Of a stretch of DNA of 64,000 nucleotides, positions 18,878-28,385 are shown in pieces. Each line of letters opens with the position of its first letter. Position 1 is the stretch's first letter. The stretch lies in the NCBI RefSeq assembly GCF_002960425.1, contig NZ_POIZ01000027.1, positions 29,835-93,834 of the forward strand. The letters are read 5' to 3'. The notes under the pieces are model-generated. The model did not search any database. It was not told the DNA's origin and saw only the letters and a list, made by a program, of their open reading frames with translations. Made by a program: the position numbers and the translations under genes. Source of the DNA: Streptococcus suis. GTDB taxonomy: Bacteria > Bacillota > Bacilli > Lactobacillales > Streptococcaceae.

Positions 18878-19159
18878 TTACCTATGGCTGACCTGAAAAT
18901 CATGGTAGTCTTCGAAATTGGCTAGGGTCACATCCAAATAGCTCACTTTTGCCATACGAGAGGGGCCTTTTCGGACTTCATGGATAAAATGGCTGAGCTT
19001 CTCAGCGTTCTCGGATTGAGCCAGGATGGTGACTGTCCCATCTTCATTGTTCCAAACCCTGCCGAAGATGTCTCCGATTTCCACTGCTAAAAATTGAACA
19101 GCCCAACGAAAACCAACTCCCTGCACCCGACCAGATGCAATCATTTTAACCTTTCTCAT
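18878..19159 (-). CDS. acyP: Acylphosphatase
   Basis: Hydrolyses carboxyl-phosphate bonds of small acylphosphates. 93 residues, the family length; the phosphate cradle with its Arg is in ASGRVQGVGFRWAVQ (about 8-22) and the catalytic Asn lies in VWNNEDGTVTI (about 36-46). A good AAGGAG precedes the ATG. It lies just upstream of yidC on the same strand and back to back with the rRNA methyltransferase gene, a common streptococcal arrangement. Confidence 0.92.
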   Translation of the reverse strand: MRKVKMIASGRVQGVGFRWAVQFLAVEIGDIFGRVWNNEDGTVTILAQSENAEKLSHFIHEVRKGPSRMAKVSYLDVTLANFEDYHDFQVSHR

Positions 19160-19229
19160 AAGTTTCTCCTTTTGACAAGACCTTTACTTTATTATATCAT
19201 GGTTGGGTAAGAAAGAAAATGAGGAAATT

Positions 19230-19970
19230 ATGGAAGTTATCCGTTCAAAATCCAATAAATTAATCAAGCAGATTAAGAAATTACAGCAGAAAAAATACCG
19301 TCGTTCATCCTACTTAATTGAGGGCTGGCATTTGTTAGAAGAGGCTTTGGCTGCTGGTGCAAGGATTGAACACATTTTGGTAGTAGAAGAGCATGTGGAC
19401 AGGGTTGCCCAGTTGGAAAAGGTGACAGTGGTTAGTCCAGAAATCATGCAGGACTTGGCTGATTCCAAGTCACCTCAAGGAGTAGTAGCCCAACTGGCCC
19501 TTCCTAGTCAGGAACTCCCTGACCAGCTAGCAGGTAAATATCTGGTCTTGGAAGATGTGCAGGATCCAGGAAATGTGGGGACAATCATTCGGACGGCTGA
19601 TGCAGCAGGTTTTGATGGTGTATTTTTGACCCATAAGTCAGCTGATATTTACAATATGAAGGTCCTTCGTTCTATGCAGGGTAGTCACTTTCATTTGCCG
19701 ATTTATCGCTTTCCAATCGGGGATATTTTCTCTACCTTAAAACACCATCAGGTGGAGATCTTGGCGACGACCCTATCTAGTCAGTCTGTGGATTATAGGC
19801 AGGTAGCACCAGGGGCTAGTTTTGCACTTGTGATGGGAAATGAAGGTCAGGGGATTTCGGATTTTGTGGCTGAGGAAGCCAATCAGCTGGTTCACATCAC
19901 CATGCCTGGTCAGGCAGAGAGTTTGAATGTTGCCATTGCAGCAGGAATTTTAGTCTTTAGCTTTATTTAA
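19230..19970 (+). CDS. TrmH/SpoU family RNA 2'-O-methyltransferase
   Basis: Knotted-fold (SPOUT) methyltransferase that uses S-adenosylmethionine to methylate ribose in rRNA or tRNA; target not known. 246 residues: an N-terminal RNA-binding part (QQKKYRRSSYLIEGWHLLEE), then the three SpoU motifs LEDVQDPGNVGTIIRTADA, VMGNEGQGIS and SLNVAIAAGILVF. A TTG at 19203 would extend it by nine residues, but the ATG at 19230 has GAGG five bases upstream and matches the usual start of relatives. Divergent from acyP. Confidence 0.9.
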   Translation: MEVIRSKSNKLIKQIKKLQQKKYRRSSYLIEGWHLLEEALAAGARIEHILVVEEHVDRVAQLEKVTVVSPEIMQDLADSKSPQGVVAQLALPSQELPDQLAGKYLVLEDVQDPGNVGTIIRTADAAGFDGVFLTHKSADIYNMKVLRSMQGSHFHLPIYRFPIGDIFSTLKHHQVEILATTLSSQSVDYRQVAPGASFALVMGNEGQGISDFVAEEANQLVHITMPGQAESLNVAIAAGILVFSFI

Positions 19971-20018
19971 GCCAAGAAGCATAAACTGTGTTATAATAAC
20001 AAAACGAGGTTTACATCT

Positions 20019-20501
20019 ATGGGTGCTTATAAAAAAGATAAAGAATATATGGCTTATGTCGGTCACTTGATTGACACTAAAAAGGTGCAGAAGTTGGCGG
20101 ACATTCCCCACCACTATCATTCGACTCGCTTGGAACATTCGATCAATGTTTCCTATACTAGCTATAAAATCGCTAAGAAGTTTGGCTGGGATGCCAAGTC
20201 GACTGCTCGAGGTGGTCTTCTACACGACCTTTTCTTCTATGACTGGCGTGAAACAAAATTTAACAAGAGTCATGCCTGGGTCCATCCACGGATTGCCAAG
20301 CGCAATGCAGAAAAATTGATTAAACTCAATAAGGTAGAAGAAGATATTATTGTCAAGCATATGTTTGGTGCAACCATTGCTCCGTCGCGTTATAAGGAAT
20401 CATGGATTGTGACCTGTGTAGACAAGTATTGGGCAGTACGTGAGTTTACCCTGCCCTTACAATATAAATGGAAAAATCGAAAGGTCCTGCGTTTTCAGTA
20501 G
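20019..20501 (+). CDS. HD-domain hydrolase
   Basis: A 160-residue HD-superfamily phosphohydrolase-like protein. Metal-binding residues are visible in HSTRLEHSINVS (His) and GGLLHDLFFYDW (the HD pair, about residues 68-69), with a later His in WVHPRIAKRNA and an IVTCVDKYW Asp. Substrate unknown; such proteins often hydrolyse nucleotides. The gene follows the methyltransferase closely with its own TATAAT-like element (about 19993), and precedes the Bax-inhibitor gene by 19 bases, so these two are probably co-transcribed. Confidence 0.88.
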   Translation: MGAYKKDKEYMAYVGHLIDTKKVQKLADIPHHYHSTRLEHSINVSYTSYKIAKKFGWDAKSTARGGLLHDLFFYDWRETKFNKSHAWVHPRIAKRNAEKLIKLNKVEEDIIVKHMFGATIAPSRYKESWIVTCVDKYWAVREFTLPLQYKWKNRKVLRFQ

Positions 20502-20520
20502 GATGTAAAAGGAGAAGTAT

Positions 20521-21222
20521 ATGAATAACGATTCATTTATTATCAATCAGGTGGATAATACCGCCCTCAACCGTTTCTTTGGTAAGATTTATGGTGTAGT
20601 TGCTATGGGGATTGGCTTGTCAGCCCTTGTTTCCTTCTTGGCCGTTACCGTCTTCCAGCAGTTGCTTTATGCCTTGCTTAGTGCAGGTTCCATTGTGATG
20701 ATGTTGGTCATGTTGGGACAGATTGCCTTGGTGGTTTCAGCTTCTACAATGGCTGCCAAAAATAGTCCAATGGCCTTGCCAATCTTCTTGGCCTACTCGG
20801 TAACAAACGGCTTGACCATCAGCATGGTCTTGATGTTTTATACGACAGAAACAGTTGCCTTGGCCTTCCTATCAGCTGCTTTGATGTTTGCTATTATGGC
20901 AGTTATCGGTATGACAACCAAGAAAAATCTTTCTGGTATGGCCCAAGCTCTGCGCGCTGCCCTCTGGGGAATTTTGATCGCTAGCGTCATCAATATCTTC
21001 CTTCGCAGCTCAGGTATTAGCTTTGCTATGTCTATCGTATCTGTCCTTGTTTTCTCAGGTTTGATTGCCTATGACAACCAACGTATCCGCGACGTTTTCG
21101 AACAGACAGGCGGCAATGTGCAGAATGGTTGGGTAGTGTCAATGGCCCTTCAACTCTACCTTGACTTTGTCAACCTCTTCCTTAACTTGCTTCGCATTTT
21201 TGGAATGATGAACAGAGATTAG
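20521..21222 (+). CDS. Bax inhibitor-1 family membrane protein
   Basis: 233-residue integral membrane protein with seven hydrophobic segments and the BI-1 family ending (AYDNQRIRDVF, then a last LYLDFVNLFLNLLRIFG helix). Bacterial members such as YetJ can act as pH-sensitive calcium leak channels; that role is not shown here. AAAGGAG lies before the ATG. A bidirectional terminator separates it from the convergent manA. Confidence 0.9.
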   Translation: MNNDSFIINQVDNTALNRFFGKIYGVVAMGIGLSALVSFLAVTVFQQLLYALLSAGSIVMMLVMLGQIALVVSASTMAAKNSPMALPIFLAYSVTNGLTISMVLMFYTTETVALAFLSAALMFAIMAVIGMTTKKNLSGMAQALRAALWGILIASVINIFLRSSGISFAMSIVSVLVFSGLIAYDNQRIRDVFEQTGGNVQNGWVVSMALQLYLDFVNLFLNLLRIFGMMNRD

Positions 21223-21237
21223 TAGAATAGCGATGAT

Positions 21238-21276
21238 AAAAAAACTCAGAAGTTTTTGGACTTCTGAGTTTTTTTG
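21238..21276. terminator. Bidirectional terminator between BI-1 gene and manA
   Basis: AAAAACTCAGAAGT and ACTTCTGAGTTTTT pair perfectly with A and T runs on both sides, so it can serve both strands. Confidence 0.92.
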
Positions 21277-21277
21277 C

Positions 21278-22228
21278 TTACTTTGTGTCATTAGCATGGC
21301 TGGCGATGATCTCCATTTGACCAGTGAGGGTCCAGTCAGTTACATCCGCAGGTAGGATAAAGTGGCTTCCTTTTTGAAGTGGGTAGCTGGTTTCGCCGAC
21401 TTGGATGGCACCTTGACCGTCAATAACACTGACGAGCAGGTAAGGAACGGTTTGCTCCATCTGGATTTCTCCCTTGGTCTGCCACTTATAGACTGTGAAG
21501 AAGGGATTTGATACCAGGAGGGTGGTGTCCAGCTTGCCTACTTTGAGTTGAGCAGGTGTTGAATTAGCTACAGGACCGATGGTCAAGACATCAATCGATT
21601 TTTCAATGTGAAGTTCACGGAGATTACCTTCATCATCACGGCGGTCAAAGTCATAAACACGGTAGGTCGTGTCGCTAGACTGCTGGGTTTCTAAAATCAT
21701 GATTCCCTTACCGATGGCGTGCATGGTGCCGCTAGGGACGAAGAAGAAGTCGCCTTTTTTAACGGGTACATGGGTCAAGAGCTTGTCCCAATCTCCAGCT
21801 TGGATTTGCTGGCGGAGTTCTTCTTTGGATTGGGCATTGTGACCGTAGATGATCTCAGCCCCTTCTTCGGCTTCTAAGATATACCAACATTCTGTCTTGC
21901 CAAGTTCGCCTTCGTGAGCCAAACCATAGTTGTCATCAGGATGGACTTGGACACTGAGCCAGTCTTCTGCGTCCAGAATTTTTGTTAGGAGAGGAAAGAC
22001 TTCATCTTTTGGATTGCCAAATAAATGCTTTTCATTTGTGTAGAGGTCATCTAGTCCTCTGCCCTTGTAGCGACCGTTTGAAACGGTGGTAACCCCATTT
22101 GGATGGGCAGAAATAGCCCAGCACTCGCCAGTTTTATCGCTTGGGATGTCATAGTTGTAATTGGTTTTCAGGCGATTGCCACCCCAAATTTTTTCATGCA
22201 TGACAGGTGTGAGGAATAATGGTTCCAT
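21278..22228 (-). CDS. manA: Mannose-6-phosphate isomerase, class I
   Basis: Zinc enzyme that interconverts mannose 6-phosphate and fructose 6-phosphate, linking mannose-type PTS sugars to glycolysis. 316 residues, the short Firmicutes form. Metal-site residues are seen in LSVQVHPDDNYG (about 93-104), GKTECWYILEAEEGAE, and GTMHAIGKG (His, ~167). A cupin C-terminal domain closes the protein. GGAGA precedes the ATG. Alone on this strand between two plus-strand groups. Confidence 0.94.
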   Translation of the reverse strand: MEPLFLTPVMHEKIWGGNRLKTNYNYDIPSDKTGECWAISAHPNGVTTVSNGRYKGRGLDDLYTNEKHLFGNPKDEVFPLLTKILDAEDWLSVQVHPDDNYGLAHEGELGKTECWYILEAEEGAEIIYGHNAQSKEELRQQIQAGDWDKLLTHVPVKKGDFFFVPSGTMHAIGKGIMILETQQSSDTTYRVYDFDRRDDEGNLRELHIEKSIDVLTIGPVANSTPAQLKVGKLDTTLLVSNPFFTVYKWQTKGEIQMEQTVPYLLVSVIDGQGAIQVGETSYPLQKGSHFILPADVTDWTLTGQMEIIASHANDTK

Positions 22229-22428
22229 GATCTTCTCCTTATTGTTGACTTTCTATGACTAGTATAACAGATTATGGAAGAATTTTGTAGTGGGATAGAA
22301 AGGTAGGTCTTACTTGATTATGAGCTTGTCGGCTTGGCAGGCTCTATTATGAGGAAAAGGGCTAGTTGTTTTCCCCTCCCGCCCCTTGCTTGTGGTATAA
22401 TATACTAAAACCGAAAGAGAGGGAAGAC

Positions 22429-23361
22429 ATGACCGTTTTTGTAAAAGACTTACTTGAAAACTTACGGATTGAATCTGCCTATAGTACAGAGGAACTGCTC
22501 CAAAAAGAGATTACGACTTCCGATATTACCCGGCCTGGTTTGGAAATGACAGGCTACTTTGACTATTATTCTCCCGAGCGTATTCAGCTCATGGGGATGA
22601 AGGAATGGTCTTATTTGATGGCCATGACAGCCCATAACCGCTACCAAGTGCTCTCGCAGATGTTCCAGCCAGAAACGCCAGTAATCATTGTGGCGCGTGG
22701 TTTGGAAATCCCAGAGGAGATGTACCGAGCGGCGAAAGAAAAGAAGATTGCTATCTGTCGCAGTAAGACAGCGACCAGCCGTCTGTCAGGAGAATTGTCC
22801 TCCTATCTGGACAGCCGATTGGCCCAACGGACCAGCGTTCACGGTGTCTTGATGGATATCTACGGCATGGGTGTTCTTATCCAAGGGGATTCTGGTATTG
22901 GTAAGAGCGAAACGGGTCTGGAGTTGGTCAAGCGTGGTCACCGTCTGGTTGCGGATGACCGTGTGGATGTCTATGCCAAGGATGATGTGACCCTCTGGGG
23001 TGAGCCAGCGGAAATTCTGCGCCACCTATTAGAAATCCGTGGTGTAGGGATTATCGACATCATGAGTTTGTATGGTGCTAGCGCGGTTAAGGATTCTTCA
23101 GAGGTCCAGTTGGCTGTTTATCTGGAAAACTATGAAACAGGTAAGGTCTTTGACCGTCTGGGGAATTCTGGTGATACCATTGAAATTGCGGGTATTTCGA
23201 TTCCACAAATCCGCATCCCTGTTAAGACTGGTCGCAACATCTCTGTGGTCATTGAGGCTGCAGCCATGAACTACCGTGCCAAACAGATGGGTTATGATGC
23301 AACCAAGATTTTCGAGGAGCGTCTAGGCAAGCTTATTCAGCAGAATAAGGAAGAGGTCTAG
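22429..23361 (+). CDS. hprK: HPr kinase/phosphorylase
   Basis: Phosphorylates HPr at Ser46 and removes that phosphate, so setting CcpA-dependent catabolite repression; relevant to the scr and PTS genes in this window. 310 residues with Walker [15 protein letters not shown] (about 154-167) and the capping-loop region [17 protein letters not shown]. The frame is open from 22366, but the ATG at 22429 follows GAGAGGGA and gives the standard start [10 protein letters not shown]; a TGGTATAAT lies at about 22393. First gene of hprK-lgt-DUF948-YtxH. Confidence 0.96.
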   Translation: MTVFVKDLLENLRIESAYSTEELLQKEITTSDITRPGLEMTGYFDYYSPERIQLMGMKEWSYLMAMTAHNRYQVLSQMFQPETPVIIVARGLEIPEEMYRAAKEKKIAICRSKTATSRLSGELSSYLDSRLAQRTSVHGVLMDIYGMGVLIQGDSGIGKSETGLELVKRGHRLVADDRVDVYAKDDVTLWGEPAEILRHLLEIRGVGIIDIMSLYGASAVKDSSEVQLAVYLENYETGKVFDRLGNSGDTIEIAGISIPQIRIPVKTGRNISVVIEAAAMNYRAKQMGYDATKIFEERLGKLIQQNKEEV

Positions 23362-23362
23362 T

Positions 23363-24139
23363 ATGGATCCGATAGCGATTAGATTAGGTCCTTTAGAAGT
23401 TCGCTGGTATGCCATCTGTATCTTGCTAGGGTTGGTAGTGGGTGTTTACTTGGCGACCAAGGAAGCACCACGCAAGAAGATTTTGCAGGATGATATTTTA
23501 GACTTTATCTTGCTAGCCTTTCCGCTTTCCATTATCGGAGCCAGAATATATTATGTCGCTTTTTCATGGAGCGAGTACAAGGATAATCTCTTATCTGTCT
23601 TTGCTATTTGGAATGGTGGAATTGCTATCTATGGTGGTTTGATCACAGGGGCAATCGTACTCTATTTCTTCACCCGGCACCGCTTTATCAATACGCTAGA
23701 CTTTCTGGATGTGGTGGCTCCCTCCGTCATGATTGCGCAAGCCATTGGGCGTTGGGGAAATTTCTTTAACCAGGAGGCCTATGGTAAGGCTGTGGAAAGC
23801 TTGAACTACCTACCATCTTTTATCCGAGAACAGATGTATATTGATGGCGCCTACCGTCAACCGACCTTCTTGTTTGAAAGTCTGTGGAATCTGCTTGGTT
23901 TTGGCTTGATTTGTGTCTTACGCAGAAGACCAAACCTGCTTAAGCAAGGTGAAATCACAGCCTTTTACCTGATTTGGTATGGTTTTGGTCGCCTCTTGAT
24001 AGAAGGCCTGCGGACAGATAGCCTCATGTTCTTGGGCATCCGTATTTCCCAATGGTTGTCTGGTATTCTTATCTTAGTTGGAATCAGCATGGTTGTGGTG
24101 CGGAGAAGACAATCGTCTATTCCATTTTATCAATCCTAA
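23363..24139 (+). CDS. lgt: Prolipoprotein diacylglyceryl transferase
   Basis: Membrane enzyme that attaches diacylglycerol to the lipobox Cys of prelipoproteins. 258 residues, several membrane helices, and the signature [13 protein letters not shown] (about 129-141); [11 protein letters not shown] and the C-terminal [15 protein letters not shown] are also typical. It begins one base after the hprK stop, so the two are translationally linked. Confidence 0.96.
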   Translation: MDPIAIRLGPLEVRWYAICILLGLVVGVYLATKEAPRKKILQDDILDFILLAFPLSIIGARIYYVAFSWSEYKDNLLSVFAIWNGGIAIYGGLITGAIVLYFFTRHRFINTLDFLDVVAPSVMIAQAIGRWGNFFNQEAYGKAVESLNYLPSFIREQMYIDGAYRQPTFLFESLWNLLGFGLICVLRRRPNLLKQGEITAFYLIWYGFGRLLIEGLRTDSLMFLGIRISQWLSGILILVGISMVVVRRRQSSIPFYQS

Positions 24140-24149
24140 AGGAGAAAAT

Positions 24150-24563
24150 ATGATTATCGAAATTTCTGTCTTGATTATTGCCCTGTCCATCGCGGCAGTA
24201 GCAGTTTACATTGTTTTGCTCTTGAAAAAATTGGGAACGGTGACGGATGAAGCCCAGCAAACTCTCAAGGTCTTGACCAGTGACATCAATGTGACCCTCT
24301 ATCAGACCAACGAACTCTTGGCAAAAACAAATGTCTTGGTGGAAGATGTCAATGGGAAGGTTTCAACCTTGGATCCCTTGTTTGTTGCAGTGGCGGATCT
24401 ATCCACTTCTGTGTCTGATTTGAATGCTTCGGCGCGTGATCTGACGGTCAAAGCCAAGTCGGCAGGTGCCAATACGGTAAAAGCTGGCGGAGCCCTCTCT
24501 GCCTTGTCAACTATCTCATCTCTCTTAGGTAAGAAAGGAGAAAAAAATGGTAAAAAAATCTAG
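24150..24563 (+). CDS. DUF948 domain-containing protein
   Basis: 137-residue membrane-anchored protein: one N-terminal hydrophobic helix (about 3-27) then a helical, probably coiled-coil region rich in Thr, Leu and Val (TDEAQQTLKVLTSDINVTL). DUF948 proteins are widespread in Firmicutes and of unknown function. The frame opens in lgt at 24078; the ATG at 24150 after AAAGGAG is clearly the start. It overlaps the next gene by 17 bases. Confidence 0.88.
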   Translation: MIIEISVLIIALSIAAVAVYIVLLLKKLGTVTDEAQQTLKVLTSDINVTLYQTNELLAKTNVLVEDVNGKVSTLDPLFVAVADLSTSVSDLNASARDLTVKAKSAGANTVKAGGALSALSTISSLLGKKGEKNGKKI

Positions 24564-25080
24564 TGTCTTAACCAGCCTCTTATTGGGTGTAGCAGGTGGT
24601 GCTGCCGCAGCAGCCTTCCTAGCAAGCAAGACTGGGCAGGTGGTTAAGGAAAAAGTCCTTAACTTTGCTAATGACTACAAAGAAAAACATGAGGAAATCA
24701 ATGCGGATTTGGTCAACAAGGCTCAGGACTTGAGCAAGCAAGCCTCAGAGCGCTTCACAGAAGTCAAAACTCAGTTGGAAACTGGTGAATTGACAGTGGA
24801 AGATTTGGTCAAGTCAGGTAAGGAAAAATCTGTCGAAACCTTTGAGCAAATCAAGGAAAAAATCGCAGAACAAAACCTGTCAACGGCTGACATCTTGGAA
24901 GCTATCAAGGCTAAGACAGTCAAGGCACCGACTGTAGAGCTTTCTGAAGACGAGGTTGAGGATGCTGTGGTGGTGTCTGAGGATATTGAAATTGATATCG
25001 AAGATGTTCAAACTGAAGTAGTATCAGAAACTGTTTCAGAAGTAGCAAGTGAAACTGCTTCAGAAACAGGTGAAGGATAA
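24547..25080 (+). CDS. YtxH domain-containing protein
   Basis: 177 residues. A glycine- and alanine-rich hydrophobic N-terminus (LLLGVAGGAAAAAFLASKTG, about 12-31) is typical of YtxH, followed by long charged helices and an acidic tail rich in Glu, Val and Ser. Function unknown; B. subtilis YtxH is linked to general stress. Its AGAAAGGAG lies within the end of the DUF948 gene, and the two are a standard streptococcal pair behind hprK-lgt. Confidence 0.85.
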   Translation: MVKKSSVLTSLLLGVAGGAAAAAFLASKTGQVVKEKVLNFANDYKEKHEEINADLVNKAQDLSKQASERFTEVKTQLETGELTVEDLVKSGKEKSVETFEQIKEKIAEQNLSTADILEAIKAKTVKAPTVELSEDEVEDAVVVSEDIEIDIEDVQTEVVSETVSEVASETASETGEG

Positions 25081-25126
25081 AAAATGGCTCGTTATTAACT
25101 GTAATGGGTTGATGTTAGCTACACCT

Positions 25127-25156
25127 AGAGAGGATTTATTGATCCTCTCTTTTTTA
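25127..25156 (+). terminator. Terminator of the hprK-lgt operon
   Basis: AGAGAGGAT pairs with ATCCTCTCT around TTATTG and ends in TTTTTT. Confidence 0.9.
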
Positions 25157-25240
25157 ATGTTGAAGGTACTTTGTATATTTATACAATTTTTGAAAGAATA
25201 TGGTACAATAAGGGCAGAATAAATAAAAGTAGGAAGTCTT

Positions 25241-26365
25241 ATGAAATTACCACGTTTTGGCGTTGAGGAATGGCTGAATGTCCATGAAAATAGCGCCATC
25301 TATGACATTGCAGGAGTATCCATTTCTGCCTTAACCTTAGAAGAATTGTTTGCCTTGTCGGGTACCAATCCTGAGGATTTTTATAAGAAATTGCAGGGCA
25401 CCAAGCTCAACTATGGCTGGATAGAAGGTTCGCCAGCATTTAAAAAATCGGTTAGTCAACTCTATACAGGCGTCAAGCCAGAACAAATTCTCCAGACCAA
25501 CGGGGCAACAGGGGCCAACTTGTTAGTTCTTTATAGTTTGATTGAACCAGGAGACCATGTCATTTCCCTTTATCCGACCTATCAACAACTCTACGATATT
25601 CCAAAGTCCTTGGGAGCGGAAGTGGATTTGTGGCAGATTGAGGAGGAAAATGGCTGGTTGCCAGACTTGGAAAAACTGCGTCAGCTCATTGGTCCTAACA
25701 CTAAGATGATTTGCATTAACAATGCCAATAATCCAACTGGTGCTGTCATGGATAGGACCTATTTGGAAGAATTGGCGGAAATTGCTGCTGAAGTGGGGGC
25801 TTACATACTCTCGGATGAAGTCTATCGTTCCTTTTCTGAGCTGGATGTGCCATCCATTATAGAAGTCTATGATAAAGGAATTGCTGTCAATAGCTTATCC
25901 AAGACCTACTCCCTGCCTGGTATTCGTGTGGGCTGGGTGGCTGCCAATCATCAAGTGACAGATATTCTGCGAGATTATCGGGATTACACCATGATTTGTG
26001 CAGGTGTTTTTGATGATCTGGTAGCTCAATTAGCTCTGGCTTCTCGCCAAGAGATTTTGAAGAGAAATCGGCGCATTTTAGAAGAAAATCTAGCTATTTT
26101 GGACCAATGGATTGAGAATGAACCTCTCGTTTCCTATATTCGTCCAGCGGTTGTTTCTACCAGCTTTGTCAAGATTGCAGTGGATATGCCCATGGAAGAT
26201 TTTTGCTTGCAACTTCTGCAGGAATACGGTGTTCTTCTGGTACCGGGCAATCGTTTTGAACGTGACGGCTATGTCCGTCTAGGTTTTGCCTGTGAACAAG
26301 AAACTCTAATCAAAGGATTAGAAAAACTATCCCAATTTTTAAGAAGATTTGATAAAGAAAACTAG
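25241..26365 (+). CDS. PLP-dependent aminotransferase, fold type I (class I/II)
   Basis: 374 residues with the class I/II pattern: TNGATGANLLVLYSLIEPGD (cofactor phosphate site), NNANNPTGAVMD (about 163-174), SDEVYRSF, and the PLP Schiff-base Lys in NSLSKTYSLPGIRVGW (about 217-232). Amino-acid substrate not determined; relatives are annotated simply as aminotransferases or as aspartate/LL-DAP-like enzymes. Good promoter elements lie upstream (TTTGTATATTTATAC region, TACAAT at about 25203) and GGAAG before the ATG. Confidence 0.9.
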   Translation: MKLPRFGVEEWLNVHENSAIYDIAGVSISALTLEELFALSGTNPEDFYKKLQGTKLNYGWIEGSPAFKKSVSQLYTGVKPEQILQTNGATGANLLVLYSLIEPGDHVISLYPTYQQLYDIPKSLGAEVDLWQIEEENGWLPDLEKLRQLIGPNTKMICINNANNPTGAVMDRTYLEELAEIAAEVGAYILSDEVYRSFSELDVPSIIEVYDKGIAVNSLSKTYSLPGIRVGWVAANHQVTDILRDYRDYTMICAGVFDDLVAQLALASRQEILKRNRRILEENLAILDQWIENEPLVSYIRPAVVSTSFVKIAVDMPMEDFCLQLLQEYGVLLVPGNRFERDGYVRLGFACEQETLIKGLEKLSQFLRRFDKEN

Positions 26366-26387
26366 CTCAGGTGGTTGAGCTAGTTTT
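26358..26387. terminator. Bidirectional terminator
   Basis: AAACTAGCTCA and TGAGCTAGTTT pair across GGTGGT; the 3' end of the minus-strand gene overlaps it. Confidence 0.85.
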
Positions 26388-27561
26388 CCTTGTTTTCAGG
26401 TGTAGTTCTTTGGAACAATTTCCGCCAATCTGGTAGAGAGATTTCAGGGCTTGGAATGGAAGTGCTAATATTGTCCCTCCAAATTTGGTAGCGGGTGTCA
26501 AAGAGTAGCCGAATGAGTTTGTCCATCATGTCCGCCTCTTGAGGAGATAATTCTTTTCTCAATCGGTCCATTTCCTGTAATTTCTGTAGGGGATTTACCG
26601 TGATGTCGCTAAATCGTTCAATCCCTGCTTGGATGAAAATTCCGAAAAAGAGGTCAAAGAAATCTTTCAATTCTTCATCCGTTAGACTAGCAGTCCAAGC
26701 TTTTAAAGTCTGGTCGGTTTGAAGGCTGTCGCTAGTTAGGGCAGGGGCTGACTTGAAATCAGTTCCTTCAATTTCCCAAGAAAATGTGATGTGTTGGAGA
26801 AGACCGATGGTGTTGCTCTGAACAATTTGGGCATTTTCAGGTGTTTCCAACATCATTCCCACGATGGAATTTTGTGGAATGAGGGGGTAAATCCGATTTT
26901 GAATGGCTCGGTAGCCAGGAGCTTCCAAATGCTTTTTATGGAGCCCTGGTGCGTCAAAGGGATAGACAGCCACAATTCGCTCTTGTAAATCTGAGGACTG
27001 CTTACTTGCGGAATAAAGGGCTAAATTACCACCTTTGGAATGCCCTGCGATATAGAAGTTCTCCTTTTGATTAGACATTATTTTTTCCAAATAATCACTT
27101 GCAGAACGCTGGGCAGGAATTTCATCCATATAGGTCATTTGGAAGTCTTCCTTCCAACCGATAATGGTGTCATCTGTTCCCCTAAAACAAGTCAGGACAG
27201 TCTGTCTGTCCAAGTGGTAGCTAATGGCGGCGAATTGTTGCTCTTGGTCCAACTGATAATCGTCAACGAAGCCAAATGCCTTGATAGACTTGAAGCGTAT
27301 GGATTTGGCAAGAAGGGCAAATAAGGCTAGGCGATTTTTGGTCACCATAGAAAAGGGAGGGAAGTCATTCTGATAAGTTGCTTCAAAATGCTCAGCCAGA
27401 TGATCCAGTCGGATACCATTTTCGGTAAAGGAGGTGGGCACAAGCTTGTCGAAAGGCAGGTAGGAAAGCTCAGTCAGGGCCAAAATGTCCAGTTTGTTCA
27501 GGGGCTGGTCGTAAAAACTGTCGTATTGACTTTCTTCTATGTAATTTAATAAATTTGGCAT
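26380..27561 (-). CDS. DUF2974 (Mbeg1-like) alpha/beta-hydrolase-fold protein
   Basis: 393 residues. A lipase-like nucleophile elbow, IAGHSKGGNLALYSA (about 171-185), sits in a DUF2974 context, with LTCFRGTDD upstream. Such proteins are conserved in streptococci, but their substrate is unknown. No signal peptide. The gene is convergent with the aminotransferase and divergent from the response-regulator gene. A role in lipid or ester hydrolysis is inferred from the fold only. Confidence 0.82.
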   Translation of the reverse strand: MPNLLNYIEESQYDSFYDQPLNKLDILALTELSYLPFDKLVPTSFTENGIRLDHLAEHFEATYQNDFPPFSMVTKNRLALFALLAKSIRFKSIKAFGFVDDYQLDQEQQFAAISYHLDRQTVLTCFRGTDDTIIGWKEDFQMTYMDEIPAQRSASDYLEKIMSNQKENFYIAGHSKGGNLALYSASKQSSDLQERIVAVYPFDAPGLHKKHLEAPGYRAIQNRIYPLIPQNSIVGMMLETPENAQIVQSNTIGLLQHITFSWEIEGTDFKSAPALTSDSLQTDQTLKAWTASLTDEELKDFFDLFFGIFIQAGIERFSDITVNPLQKLQEMDRLRKELSPQEADMMDKLIRLLFDTRYQIWRDNISTSIPSPEISLPDWRKLFQRTTPENKEN

Positions 27562-27701
27562 GGTAATCCTTTCCTTTTTCTTCTAGTATAGCGAAATATG
27601 TGTGGAATGACAAATTTTGATTGGAGATTTAGAAAAATCCCCCTTTTTTCCTGAATTTTAGGCTATAATATATAGTATATATGAAAAAGTGAGAGAGAGC
27701 G

Positions 27702-28385
27702 ATGCAGAAAATACTTCTTGTTGAAGATGATAAGACCATTAGCCAACTAGTTGCCAAAAACCTGATAAACTGGGGTTATCAGGTCCAAGAGGTCAAGGAT
27801 TTTCAGACGGTTTTGGACCAGATAAGAGATTTTCAGCCCCATTTGATTTTACTGGATATTGGCCTGCCTTTTTTCAATGGCTATTACTGGTGTCAGGAAA
27901 TTCGCAAGACATCCCGTGTGCCCATTATGTTTCTGTCTTCCCATGATCAGCCCATGGATATTGTCATGGCGATCAATATGGGAGCAGATGACTATGTGAC
28001 CAAGCCCTTTGAAATGACGGTTCTCCTAGCCAAAATACAGGGGCTTTTGCGGAGAACTTACGATTTCGTGGGTGAACAAAGTTTACTCTGGTTTGAAGAG
28101 GCTTCCTTAGATTTGAAGACTATGCAGGTGTCATATGGACAGGCTGTAGAGGAGTTGACACGAAATGAATTTCAGATATTACGGGTGCTTTTTGAGCATG
28201 GTAAGGAAGTGGTCAGTCGTGAGGAGCTGATGAGAGAACTCTGGAACAGCGATATTTTTGTGGATGACAATACCTTGTCGGTTAACATCGCTCGCCTGCG
28301 TAAAAAGTTGGCAGAACTGGGTCTACCAGATTTGATTGCGACCAAGAAAGGAGTGGGTTACGGCCTGGTGTGGACACATGAATAA
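27702..28385 (+). CDS. Response regulator, BceR/OmpR type
   Basis: 227 residues: receiver domain (1-118) with the acidic pocket Glu8-Asp9 and phospho-acceptor Asp52 in LLDIGLPFFNG, and switch Lys in YVTKPFEM, followed by a winged-helix DNA-binding domain (ELTRNEFQIL to KKGVGYGLVW). The stop overlaps the histidine kinase start. With the kinase and ABC transporter behind it this is a BceRS-BceAB-type module, known to sense and resist cell-wall-active peptides such as bacitracin. A TATAAT with few spacer bases lies at about 27664. Confidence 0.9.
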   Translation: MQKILLVEDDKTISQLVAKNLINWGYQVQEVKDFQTVLDQIRDFQPHLILLDIGLPFFNGYYWCQEIRKTSRVPIMFLSSHDQPMDIVMAINMGADDYVTKPFEMTVLLAKIQGLLRRTYDFVGEQSLLWFEEASLDLKTMQVSYGQAVEELTRNEFQILRVLFEHGKEVVSREELMRELWNSDIFVDDNTLSVNIARLRKKLAELGLPDLIATKKGVGYGLVWTHE